Shown here piece after piece: positions 17,101 to 23,777 of a stretch of 64,000 bases of DNA. Every line of letters starts with the position of its first letter. Position 1 is the stretch's first letter. The notes beneath the pieces were generated by a model, which worked only from the letters and a program-made list of their open reading frames with translations, had not been told where the DNA came from and searched no databases. Source of the DNA: Actimicrobium sp034313845 (GTDB taxonomy: Bacteria; Pseudomonadota; Gammaproteobacteria; Burkholderiales; Burkholderiaceae_D); the NCBI RefSeq assembly GCF_034313845.1, contig NZ_JAVIWN010000004.1; one strand, given 5' to 3'. Position numbers and translations under genes: made by a program.

Positions 17101-19411
17101 TGATCTTGCCGGCAATGCCGGCAGTGGTACAAGCGATTCGGGTAATTACGCCGTCGATACCGTGCGTCCCGCGCTGGCTTCCGCGATCACGATTTCCGAC
17201 ACGGCGCTAAAAATCGGCGACAGCGCAACCGTCACGTTCACCTTTACCGAAGCTATTGAGGGCTTCAGCACCGCTGACGTCAGCGTGTCCAACGGCGTGC
17301 TGTCGAACCTCATGAGCGGCGATGGCGGCATTACCTGGACCGCTACGCTGACACCGACAGCCAGCACGACCAGTGCCGTCAACTCCCTCACGCTGGACCT
17401 GAGCGGCATCACTGATCTAGCCGGCAATGCGGGCAGCAGTATCGCCAGCTCCGGCAATTACGCCGTCGATACCGTGCGACCCACCGCGACCATCGTGGTC
17501 GCCGACCAGGTGCTGACCATCGGCAAAACCTCGCTGGTGACGATGACGTTTTCGGAAGCTGTCACCGGCTTCACCAATGCCGATCTGAGCGTGGCTAACG
17601 GCACCCTCAGCACGGCCAGTTCAGTCGATGGCGGAACGACCTGGACCGCGCTGCTGACTCCCGCGGCGCGCATCATCAACGCCAGCAACGTCATCACGCT
17701 AGCGCGCGACGGCGTGAGCGATGCAGCGGGCAACAGTGGCAGCGGCACGACCGACTCGAACAATTTCAAGGTGGATACCGGACCGTTGATTTCCGGCGCG
17801 ACCTACGATGCCCGCAGCGGCGAACTGGTCGTCAGCGGCATCAACCTGCAGGCCGGCGATGCGATCGCTTATCGCAACCTGATCGTCACCGGCGAAGGTG
17901 GTCGCAGCACGGCGCTGCTCGGTTCGGCCGGCATCACTGCCAGCAGCGCAACGCGCTTTGCCGTCACGCTGGCCGAAGCCGACCGGCTTGCGGTCAATGC
18001 CTTGCTCAACAAGGATGGCAATAGCGCCATCGACGGCGTGCCGTTCAACCTCGGTGCATCGGCCAACTGGAACATCACGGCGGGGGCCGACGCCGACCTG
18101 AGCGGCAACGCGATCGTGGTCAGCAGGACCAACGTTGCGCCAACCATTTCCGGCACCCTCACCGGACAGACCGTCGACGACAACGCCAGCCTGCAGCCAT
18201 TCGCCGGCATCGTCATAACCGACACCGATCCGGGTGCGCAGGAACAGGTCCGCATCGCGCTCGATCATGCCGACCGGGGCCGCTTTACTGACGCGTCGCT
18301 GGCTGTGTCCGGATTTTCCACCAGCGATGGCGGGCTGAGCTATGTCCACGTCACCGACAGTCCGGCCGTCATCGAAGCGGCGCTGCGTGCGCTGGTCTAC
18401 CAGCCCGTCAGCAACCGCGTTGCGGTGGGCCAGAGCGAGACTGTCGCCTTCACTATCAGTGTCAATGACGGCTATGGCGTCATCACCGATACGGCCAGTT
18501 CGGTGCTGATCCGGTCAGTCAATGACGCCGCCGTCATCGGCGATGCCGTCGCCAGCGTCAGCGAAGATGGCCCGACGTCGGCCAGCGGCACGCTGACAAT
18601 GACCGATGCCGACATCGCCCAGTCCGGCTTTGTGGCGCAACGCGCCAGCACCGGCACGTATGGCCAGTTCACGCTCGCTACCAGTGGCGCGTGGACCTAC
18701 CAGCTCGACAACGGCGCTGCCAGCGTGCAAGCCCTCAACAGCGGCGAGCGCGTCAGCGATCGCTTCACCGTCGTCACTGCCGATGGCACCAGCAAGCAGT
18801 TCGTCGTGACGATCAGCGGCAAGGATGAAGCCGTTGTGGTGGTGTCGCCAGCACCAGCGGTCGTTGCCATCGCCGAACGCAGCGCCACCCCCACACCGGT
18901 CGCCACGGTCGCGCCAGCACCGGTCGTCATCGTCATTGAAGCCGCACAACCGGTATCCGAACCGCGCATGGCCGAAGTCCGTTACACCGAACCGGCCAAT
19001 GTCGCCAACGGCTTCCGGATGGTTGTCAGTAGCGCGGACACGTCCGGCCTGCGCGTCCTCAATGGCATGCCTGACCAGAGCACGATCGACAACCGCATCG
19101 CATTCAGTATTCCGGTCGACGCCTTCGTCAACTCGAGCGCAAACGTCACCGTGCAATTGCGTGCCGACCTGACCAGCGGCACCGCCCTGCCCACATGGCT
19201 GCGCTTCGATCCGCAAACCGGACAGTTCAACGGCACGCCACCGGCTGATGCCCGCGGCGAACTGGTCATCAAGATCACTGCGCGCGACGCTAACGGCAAT
19301 GAAGCCGTCACGACCTTTCGGCTCCAGCTCGACAGCAAACCGGCACCGGGTCGCGCCGGTCTGTCCGAACAATTGCGTCTGGCCAGGCTCGCCACGCGCC
19401 GGGCGGCATGA
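8189..19411 (+). CDS. Giant surface protein: ESPR-like leader, LEPR-XLL motif, DUF4347, beta-helix, 19 Ig-like repeats, VCBS
   Basis: A 3740-residue predicted exported adhesin. Residues 1-30 resemble the ESPR extended signal region of type V proteins (MNRIFNTVWND then GRGK). Residues 60-70, LEARIMFDGAA, match the LEPR-XLL motif. A DUF4347 domain spans about 113-276, with SHG near 168-170 and YGC near 210-212. Residues 280-625 look like a right-handed beta-helix with a very Gly-rich insert (412-525). Four repeats of about 115-125 residues follow (625-1111), with a fifth copy at 3200-3313. Nineteen Ig-like repeats of about 102-104 residues occupy 1235-3198. The C-terminus has a cadherin-like region, a VCBS repeat (about 3449-3548), a Pro/Ala/Val linker and an Ig/dystroglycan-cadherin-like domain (3645-3720). 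No RTX nonapeptides and no autotransporter barrel are present. It is the probable cargo of the operon. Confidence 0.93.
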   Translation: MNRIFNTVWNDLTHTFVAVGEHVRGRGKRSGGSSAGASDTVVVAGPKQRLRQARPGMLALEARIMFDGAAVHTVVDAVHHVEAPVVQRIVEAAPVAEVQKLAERAIDSIPANQKVLIVDARVPDYQRIVDSAEAGVKVVVLDVNQDGMTQIATALKGMHDIASISIVSHGDSGLLLLGNAALFSADLDRYQTQLQDIGAALKPGGDILLYGCEVGQGSAGRAFIDSLSARTGAVVAASTDATGGTAAGGNWDLEIATGTLHSTAAFDTAQLGDYDHLLVTRSVNNIVDLKAAIATGNTDGVDDIITLTGDITFTQAADTIAISVTDGHKMTIVGGGFKLDANNKAGVLNIASSGTGSSIEIQNLTISNGLLSGVGTTGDSSVRGDALGAGIFNTGTLVISGSTITGNKAAAGGGAGSSYQGAGSGGGGGGGFGTTSGGAGGSSGSIGPSSPSAGKGGDGASSGGAPGGTGGGTSGGGGAFSGGRYFSNGGNGGTANNGTISIGGGGGGGYDQAGSAGGNAVGAIYNTGTLTITNSSITNNIAAGGGGGGGSSGYAEARNPGGVGGDGIAGIWNNGGTTLLDSATSTTLATGNAAAGGTGGYGSSGSGANGTAYAQKKGTFGTAVTAGITSATYNASSGLISVTASGMTTGDTIDSSKLTLTGNNGNTYTLTSASTTASSATAFAITLNANDKLAINGLLNKTGTSAVDSTTFNLAAATNWDSTASASADLTGNSVTVSNVSAPTVTSATYDANSHVLTVTGTGLVGTIGATNDITISKLTLRGEGNTSYTLTSTDVEVTSATGFSVTLNATDYGNLASIFNKNGTSSTGATTYNLAAADDWNSVITGGDIADSSNAITVSNVAVPMITSSTYNAASGVLVVTGSGFLALTGSSNDIVANKFTLTGEGGSTTTLTDTSNVEISSATSFSLTLSATDKAAFNQIANKNGSSSTGSTTYNLAAAEDWTAGAEAAVVVADLTGNGITISNVAVPTITSSTYDAATGTLVVTGTGFLKRSGATNDIDVSKLTISGGSTSYSLTSSSVEITSGTSFTVILSDTDKTAVATRITANGFSAGEDTYNIAAAEDWNTGANAAVAIADLTSNGINASNVSTLVTSVSASTANRSYMAGDTIAVTVTFSTAVTVNTTGGIPTLLLETGSTDRNATYVSGSGTGTLTFSYTVQTGDTSADLDYHDTAALSLNGSTIRDGGSNNATLTLPTVGGVNSIAGQKSLIIDTARPTATIVVADNALAIGETSLVTITFSELVTGFTNADLAIANGTLTSVSSMDGGLTWTATLTPTASVTNASNRITLDNTGVTDAAGNTGSGTTDSNNYAIDSVRPTAGIIVADNALLAGETSLVTITFSEAVTGFSNADLTIANGTLTSVNSMDGGITWTATLTPTTSVTDAANLITLDNTGVADAAGNAGSGSTDSNNYAVSTVRPTATIVVSDNALKAGETALVTITFSEAVTGFTNADLTIANGTLSAVGSMDGGMTYTATLTPTASTIDAANLITLSNTGITNAAGNTGTGTTDSNNYAIDTARPSATIVVTDNALAIGETSLVTITFSEAVTGFSNDDLSIAHGTLSTVGSTDGGTTWTATFTPTTGITDANNLITLNNSGVTNAAGNAGSGTSDSGNYAVDTVRPALASAITISDTALKIGDSATVTFTFTEAITGFTTADVSVSNGVLSNLTTGDGGITWTATLTPNSNASAASNVITLNKTGITDLAGNAGSGTSNSGNYAVDTVRPALASAITFSSTALKIGDSATVTFTFTEAITGFTTADVSVANGTLSNLMSGDGGITWTATLTPNSNTSISSNVITLDNAGVIDLAGNAGSGMTNSNSYAIDTIRPTVTIVVADSALKAGETSLVTITFSEAVFNFSNDDLTIANGTLTAVGSTDCGITWTATLTPTANTSNATNLITLDKSGVIDWAGNAGSGTTSSNNYAIDNVRPTATISVGDIALSTGETSLVTVTFSEIVTNFSNADVTIANGSLSDVVSVDGGITWTATLTPNASTTSATNALTLDLSGLTDLAGNAGNSIASSGNYAIDTMPPALASAITISDTALKIGDSATVTFTFTEAITGFTTADLSVPNGVLSNLTSGDGGNTWTATLTPTASVTNASNVITLDKTGIADLAGNAGSGTSTSGNYAVDTVRPALAAAITISDTALKIGDSATVTFTFTEAIEGFTTADVSVSNGVLSNLTSGDGGITWTATLTPTTSVTNASNVITLDKTGIADLAGNAGSGTSDSGNYAVDTVRPALASAITISDTALKIGDSATVTFTFNEAIEGFSTADVSVSNGVLSNLTSGDGGITWTATLTPTASITNASNVIMLDKTGIADLAGNAGSGTSDSGNYAVDTVRPALASAITISDTALKIGDSATVTFTFTEAIQSLTTANVTASNGVLSNLTSGDGGITWTATLTPTTSVTNASNVITLDKTGIADLAGNAGSGTSDSGNYAVDTVRPALASAITISDTALKIGDSATVTFTFNEAIEGFSTADVSVSNGVLSNLTSGDGGITWTATLTPTASVTNASNVITLDKTSIADLAGNAGSGTSTSGNYAVDTVRPALASAITISDTALKIGDSATVTFTFTEAIQSFTTANVTASNGVLSNLTSGDGGITWTATLTPTASVTNASNVITLDKTGIADLAGNAGSGTSTSGNYAVDTVRPALASAITISDTALKIGDSATVTFTFTEAIEGFTTADVSVSNGVLSNLTSGDGGITWTATLTPTASITNASNVITLDKTGITDLAGNAGSGTSTSGNYAVDTVRPALASAITISDTALKIGDSATVTFTFTEAIEGFTTADVSVSNGVLSNLTSGDAGITWTATLTPTASVTNASNVITLDKTAIADLAGNTGSGTSTSGNYAVDTVRPALASAITISDTALKIGDSATVTFTFTEAIEGFTTADVSVSNGVLSNLTSGDGGITWTATLTPTASVSNASNVITLNKTGIADLAGNAGSGTSDSGNYAVDTVRPALASAITISDTALKIGDSATVTFTFTEAIEGFSTADVSVSNGVLSNLMSGDGGITWTATLTPTASTTSAVNSLTLDLSGITDLAGNAGSSIASSGNYAVDTVRPTATIVVADQVLTIGKTSLVTMTFSEAVTGFTNADLSVANGTLSTASSVDGGTTWTALLTPAARIINASNVITLARDGVSDAAGNSGSGTTDSNNFKVDTGPLISGATYDARSGELVVSGINLQAGDAIAYRNLIVTGEGGRSTALLGSAGITASSATRFAVTLAEADRLAVNALLNKDGNSAIDGVPFNLGASANWNITAGADADLSGNAIVVSRTNVAPTISGTLTGQTVDDNASLQPFAGIVITDTDPGAQEQVRIALDHADRGRFTDASLAVSGFSTSDGGLSYVHVTDSPAVIEAALRALVYQPVSNRVAVGQSETVAFTISVNDGYGVITDTASSVLIRSVNDAAVIGDAVASVSEDGPTSASGTLTMTDADIAQSGFVAQRASTGTYGQFTLATSGAWTYQLDNGAASVQALNSGERVSDRFTVVTADGTSKQFVVTISGKDEAVVVVSPAPAVVAIAERSATPTPVATVAPAPVVIVIEAAQPVSEPRMAEVRYTEPANVANGFRMVVSSADTSGLRVLNGMPDQSTIDNRIAFSIPVDAFVNSSANVTVQLRADLTSGTALPTWLRFDPQTGQFNGTPPADARGELVIKITARDANGNEAVTTFRLQLDSKPAPGRAGLSEQLRLARLATRRAA
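11890..17780 (+). repeat. Tandem Ig-like coding repeats, 19 units of about 306-312 bp
   Basis: Direct reading gives nineteen units, each beginning near an R/P-P-T/A boundary (e.g. DTVRPALASAITISDTALKI) and ending DLAGNAGSGT. Two subclasses are present: the PTATIVV type (units 1-4, 7, 8, 19) and the PALASAITISD type (units 5, 6, 9-18). Units 9-18 are nearly identical at DNA level. The blocks 14837-15141 and 15461-15765 are identical over 305 bp at a spacing of 624 bp, so a two-unit block was duplicated recently or homogenised by gene conversion. Confidence 0.9.
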
Positions 19412-20745
19412 CGAACCCGGCTGCCGCAGCGCTGTTCGAGCTGGCACGGCGCGCGCGCCAGCTCGATGACAGCACGGCGCTCGGCTTCATGGCGGTCAAC
19501 GATACGCATGCGCTGGCACCATACCGGCAAGCCGCGCTGTGGCTGGCCGATGGCGGCGTGACGGCGCTGTCCGGCGTGGTCCAGCTCGAAGCCAACGCAC
19601 CGTATGCGCAATGGCTGAACCGGGTCTGCGCAACGCTGCCGGTGGATGCGCCGCAGCCGGTGCTGACCGGACCGGACACGCTGGCACCCGAGGTCGCCAG
19701 CGAGTGGCCGGACTGGCTGCCGGCGCACGGACTCTGGTTGCCCTTCGTGGCCCGGTCCGGCAAGCCGGCCGGCGGTCTTTTGCTGGCGCGCGACTTGCCG
19801 TGGCAGGAACAGGAACAGGTGCTGCTGGCCGAATGGATGGATAGCTGGCGACATGCGTGGCAGGCGACGCATGTGCCCTCACCGTGGACCAGCCAGCGCT
19901 GGCTGGTCCATTTGCGTCCGCCACCGGGCACGCCGTGGTGGCAGCAAAAGCGCCTGGGCTGGCTGCTCGGCACGCTGGTCGTGCTGGCCTTGCCGGTACG
20001 CCTGAGCGTCCTGGCACCGGGCGAACTGGTGCCGGCCAATCCGGCCGTGATCCGCGCCCCGCTCGATGGCGTCGTCAGTACCTTTGCGGTCAAGCCGAAC
20101 CAGCTGGTCGAGCGCGGTCAGCCGCTGTTTGCCCTCGACGACGTGACGCTGACCAGCAAGCTCGAGGTCGCCCTCCAGGCGCAGGCCAGTGCCGAAGCCG
20201 AATACCGGCAAGCCGCGCAACTGGCGGTGACCGACGGCAAGATCAAGAGTCGTCTGGCACTGCTGACCGGCAAACTCGCCGAGCGTCGCGCCGAAACCGA
20301 TTACCTGCGCGGCCAACGCGAACGCGCCCATGTGGTCGCCCCGCAGGACGGCATCGCACTGTTCGATGATCCGGGCGAATGGATTGGCAAACCGGTCGTC
20401 ACCGGCGAACGCATCCTGCGTCTGGCCACTGCTGGCGATGTCGAGATCGAAGTCTGGCTGCCGCTGGCCGACGCGATCCCGCTGGCCGATGGCACCCCCG
20501 TGCAGCTGTACCTCAATGCCAGTCCGCTGTCGCCGGTGGCGGCCAGACTGCGCTACATGGCACACGATGCCGTCCAGCGTCCCGATGGCAGCTATGCCTA
20601 TCGCGTCCGCGCCACGCTGAGCGCCAGCACCACCCACCGCATCGGTCTGAAAGGCAGCGCCAAGCTCAGTGGCGACCGGGTCGCGCTGGTGTACTGGATT
20701 CTGCGCCGGCCGCTGGCCGCGCTGCGCCAGAGCGTCGGACTCTAA
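19408..20745 (+). CDS. HlyD family membrane-fusion protein with extra N-terminal (GAF-like) domain
   Basis: Inner-membrane-anchored adaptor of 445 residues; its start overlaps the adhesin stop (ATGA). Residues 1-170 form a cytoplasmic domain that is not usual for HlyD proteins. The alternation ALWLADGGVTALSGVVQLEA and GLWLPFVARSGKPAGGLLLA suggests a GAF-like fold, which is only a guess. A single membrane helix lies at about 183-200. A lipoyl-type segment (NPAVIRAPLDGVVSTFAVKP), a short coiled coil and a second lipoyl half with beta-barrel follow. It probably docks to the M50 protein encoded three bases downstream. Confidence 0.82.
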   Translation: MTNPAAAALFELARRARQLDDSTALGFMAVNDTHALAPYRQAALWLADGGVTALSGVVQLEANAPYAQWLNRVCATLPVDAPQPVLTGPDTLAPEVASEWPDWLPAHGLWLPFVARSGKPAGGLLLARDLPWQEQEQVLLAEWMDSWRHAWQATHVPSPWTSQRWLVHLRPPPGTPWWQQKRLGWLLGTLVVLALPVRLSVLAPGELVPANPAVIRAPLDGVVSTFAVKPNQLVERGQPLFALDDVTLTSKLEVALQAQASAEAEYRQAAQLAVTDGKIKSRLALLTGKLAERRAETDYLRGQRERAHVVAPQDGIALFDDPGEWIGKPVVTGERILRLATAGDVEIEVWLPLADAIPLADGTPVQLYLNASPLSPVAARLRYMAHDAVQRPDGSYAYRVRATLSASTTHRIGLKGSAKLSGDRVALVYWILRRPLAALRQSVGL

Positions 20746-20748
20746 GCG

Positions 20749-22863
20749 ATGGACTTGCCGGTGCTGCGTGAAGAAATCGCCCTGTTCGCCGGGCCGACAC
20801 TGGCCGATGGCCAGCCCAGCTGGACGCTGCATGATCCGGTGCGCAACCAGTTTTTCCGGATCGACTGGATGACGTTTGAAATCCTCGCTCGCTGGAGCGC
20901 GTCGACGCTGACAACCATGCTGGCGTCGCTGCACGCCGAGACTACTTTGCGACCGGATACCGACGATATCGCCGCCGTCGCCACCTTCCTGCGCGATAAC
21001 CAGCTGGTGCAAGTCGGCGGCACCGACAGCGCCGTGCAGCTGGCCGGACGGCAGGCACGTCTGCGCGGCAGCTGGCAGCAATGGCTGCTGCATCACTACC
21101 TGTTTTTTCGCGTGCCGCTGCTGCGCCCGGATGGCTGGCTCACGCGCTCCGCGGCGCTGGCAGCACCACTTTATACCCGCGCTTTCGCACAGCTCACCCT
21201 GCTGGCACTGGCGCTCGGGCTGGTGATGGTCTACCGCGACTGGACGCATTTTTCTGCGACGCTGCTCGATACCTTTACGCCCGCCAGCGTTGTCAGCCTC
21301 GGCCTCGCCGTGGTGTTCGTCAAAGTGCTGCACGAGCTGGGCCATGCGTTCACCGCCAAGCGTTACGGCTGCCGCGTGCCGGTGATGGGCGTGGCCTTTC
21401 TGGTGCTGCTGCCGATGGCCTACACCGACACCAACGAAGTCTGGAAACTGGCCAACCGCAAGCAACGCCTGATCGTCGCCGGTGCCGGCATCGCCACCGA
21501 AATAGGAGTAGCGATCTGGGCCACGCTGGCCTGGTGCCTGCTACCGGAAGGCGTACCGAAATCCATCGCGTTCCTGCTCGCTACCACTACATGGATCGCG
21601 ACAGTAGCCATCAACGCCAGCCCGTTCATGCGCTTCGATGGCTATTTTCTGCTCTCGGACTGGCTTGACATGCCGAATCTGCACGGCCGCAGCTTCGCGC
21701 TGGCACGCTGGAAATTACGCGGCTGGCTATTCGGTCTGACGGCGGAACCACCGGAATATTTTTCGCGCCGGCGCACTGCCGGCCTGATTGCCTTTGCCTG
21801 GGCAACCTGGATTTACCGGCTGGTGCTGTTCCTCGGGATTGCCGCGCTGGTCTATCATTTTGTGGTCAAGGCGATCGGCATCCTGCTGTTCATCATCGAG
21901 ATCGGCTGGTTCATCGTGCTGCCGCTGTGGCACGAAATCCGGCACTGGCCGGCACTGCTGCGCAAGGATGGCGCGAGCGGTCCCACGCCCTCGCGCGTGC
22001 GCCGCACCGCGCTGCTGCTCGGGCTGTTAGTGGTGCTGGCGGTGGTGCCGTGGCCGGCCCGACTGAGCGCATCGGGCATGCTGAAACCGGCCGTCATGCT
22101 GCCGATCCATGCGCCGGCCGGCGCGCAACTGACGCGCTTGCCGTGGCACGAAGGCAGCGTCGTCCCGGCCGGTGCCGTACTCCTCGAACTGGCCTCGGCC
22201 GAGCTACCGCTGCGCTGGCGCAAAGCGCAAGCACGCGTGACCCAGTTGCATCAGCAAAATGCCGATGCCGCGGTCGATGCCGAACAGCGCCAGAACCTGC
22301 AGGTACTGCAACAGGAACAGGCCTCGGCATTGGCCGAGCTGGCCAGCATCGAGGCCGAACTGGCGCTGTATGCGCCCAGCGCGCCGTTCGATGGCGTCTT
22401 GCGCAACATCGATCCGGAACTGGTTCCCGGCGTCTGGGTCAGCCAGCACGAACGGCTGGCGGTGCTGGTGCAACCCGGTACGTGGCAGGTCGATACCTAT
22501 CTTGACGAAGACGATGTGCAGCGCATTGCCATCGGCGACCACGCCCGGTTTTATACCGACGGGCTGGCCGGTCCGGTGCTGCACCTGACGGTCAGTGCCA
22601 TCGAGCCGGACGCCACCCGCACCTTGCAGGCCACCCAACTGGCTGCGCAGTTCGGCGGCTCGGTGCTGACCCGCGACAAGCGCGGCACGCAGGTACCGGA
22701 ACGCGCGGTCTATCGGGTCATGCTGACGACGGGCGACGATCCGGCCAGCCTGTCGCAACAGAGCTGGCGCGGACGCGTCGTGATCCACGGGAAATGGGAA
22801 GCGCCGGTGGTGGCGTTCCTGCGTGCGGGGTTGGTGCTGGTGTGGCGCGAACTGGGATTTTGA
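20749..22863 (+). CDS. M50 (site-2 protease-like) membrane metalloprotease fused to an HlyD-like adaptor
   Basis: A 704-residue polytopic protein. Residues 1-95 resemble a PqqD-like peptide-binding module. The M50 core follows: HELGH at 195-199 inside a membrane helix gives two zinc ligands and the catalytic Glu, and the second motif NASPFMRFDGYFLLSD (about 289-304) supplies the third ligand Asp297. More helices lead to a C-terminal HlyD-like part with a lipoyl segment (LPIHAPAGAQLTRLPWHEGS), a coiled coil and a beta-barrel. The family includes 'putative peptide zinc metalloprotease' proteins. In this operon it takes the place where a type I system would have its ABC exporter. It may process or translocate the adhesin; that is inference. 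Confidence 0.85.
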   Translation: MDLPVLREEIALFAGPTLADGQPSWTLHDPVRNQFFRIDWMTFEILARWSASTLTTMLASLHAETTLRPDTDDIAAVATFLRDNQLVQVGGTDSAVQLAGRQARLRGSWQQWLLHHYLFFRVPLLRPDGWLTRSAALAAPLYTRAFAQLTLLALALGLVMVYRDWTHFSATLLDTFTPASVVSLGLAVVFVKVLHELGHAFTAKRYGCRVPVMGVAFLVLLPMAYTDTNEVWKLANRKQRLIVAGAGIATEIGVAIWATLAWCLLPEGVPKSIAFLLATTTWIATVAINASPFMRFDGYFLLSDWLDMPNLHGRSFALARWKLRGWLFGLTAEPPEYFSRRRTAGLIAFAWATWIYRLVLFLGIAALVYHFVVKAIGILLFIIEIGWFIVLPLWHEIRHWPALLRKDGASGPTPSRVRRTALLLGLLVVLAVVPWPARLSASGMLKPAVMLPIHAPAGAQLTRLPWHEGSVVPAGAVLLELASAELPLRWRKAQARVTQLHQQNADAAVDAEQRQNLQVLQQEQASALAELASIEAELALYAPSAPFDGVLRNIDPELVPGVWVSQHERLAVLVQPGTWQVDTYLDEDDVQRIAIGDHARFYTDGLAGPVLHLTVSAIEPDATRTLQATQLAAQFGGSVLTRDKRGTQVPERAVYRVMLTTGDDPASLSQQSWRGRVVIHGKWEAPVVAFLRAGLVLVWRELGF

Positions 22864-22869
22864 GACGGA

Positions 22870-23643
22870 CTAAATCCAGTTTTCGACGACTGGCAACGAC
22901 TCGAAACCCGGCCGCGCAAAATAATAACCCTGCATCAGGCGTATCCCGTTGGCCTTGAACCAGCGTGCTTCGCCTTCGGTTTCGACGCCTTCGGCGATGA
23001 CTTCGACACCCAGCAATCCAGTGGTGAGCAAGATACCTTTGACCACTGCTTGCTTGACCGGATTGGTGTCGATGTCGCGTACCAGCTTGATGTCGATCTT
23101 GATCAGCGTTGGCTGGAAATCGGTCAGCAGACCGAGTCCGGCGTAACCGGCACCAAAGTCATCAATGGCCGTGGCGAAACCACGATCACGGTAGTACCGG
23201 AAAATCGACAGCAGTTTTTCCGGCTCAAGAATCTGTTCGGATTCGGTGACCTCAAAGATGATCCGGTCCAGCGGAAAGCCCGCCGCTTCGGCAGCCAGGA
23301 TCGTCGTGCGGATGCACAGTTCGGGCTGGTAAATCGCATTGGGCAGGAAGTTAATCGAGATCTTGCAGGTCATGCCCAGTTGCTGGGCCAGAAAAATACT
23401 GCGGATACGGCAGCCCTGGTCGAAGCGGTAGCGGTTGTCGTCATTGACCTTACTGAGGATGTGCGCAGCACCTTCGCCGTTGACACCACGCACCAGCGCT
23501 TCATACGCATAAATAGTGCGCTGTTCAACATCAACGATAGGCTGGAATGCAAAGGTGAAATCAAAATCCAGTTGATCCTTGCAGACGGCACAACCGGGAT
23601 CGGGAATCTCGATTGGCAGGACCCTAATGATTTTGTTGAGCAA
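22870..23643 (-). CDS. EAL-domain cyclic-di-GMP phosphodiesterase
   Basis: Stand-alone EAL protein of 257 residues that should hydrolyse c-di-GMP in the cytoplasm. The catalytic set looks complete: EALVR (48-52), INFLPNA (Asn ligand), FEVTES, AIDDFGAGYAG (metal-binding Asp pair), IKIDIKLVRD (Lys), AEGVE and MQGYYFARP. A short N-terminal segment with PDPGCAVCKDQ carries two Cys. It is convergent with the adhesin operon: only six bases separate the two stops and there is no visible terminator. The nearby adhesin makes a biofilm role plausible but not proven. Confidence 0.9.
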   Translation of the reverse strand: MLNKIIRVLPIEIPDPGCAVCKDQLDFDFTFAFQPIVDVEQRTIYAYEALVRGVNGEGAAHILSKVNDDNRYRFDQGCRIRSIFLAQQLGMTCKISINFLPNAIYQPELCIRTTILAAEAAGFPLDRIIFEVTESEQILEPEKLLSIFRYYRDRGFATAIDDFGAGYAGLGLLTDFQPTLIKIDIKLVRDIDTNPVKQAVVKGILLTTGLLGVEVIAEGVETEGEARWFKANGIRLMQGYYFARPGFESLPVVENWI

Positions 23644-23777
23644 GATATTTTCTCCGGTAGGTATATTTACCCTGCTGATCTTAACATCGTATTTTGCGAT
23701 AACTTGACTTCCAACAGTCTGGTTTTATCCTGTAAAAAAACGGGCAAGTTCGCTACCGCCGGAGCGTAAAGGCGTCG

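Noticed and set aside
13100..17460. CRISPR-like regular repetition
   Set aside because: The repeat unit is over 300 bp, coding and continuous in frame, with no short repeats or spacers.
11758..17769. Regular series of minus-strand frames of about 100 codons every 306-312 bases
   Set aside because: They mirror the Ig repeats of the adhesin gene; periodicity comes from the repeats, not from small genes.
17780..19411. RTX calcium-binding nonapeptides / classical type I C-terminal signal in the adhesin
   Set aside because: I searched the C-terminal sequence for GGxGxDxxx repeats and found none; only cadherin-, VCBS- and Ig-like sequence is there.
19879..21465. 528-codon antisense frame opposite the HlyD/M50 genes
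   Set aside because: Overlaps two well-supported genes completely; its His/Gln/Arg-rich composition is typical of a shadow frame.
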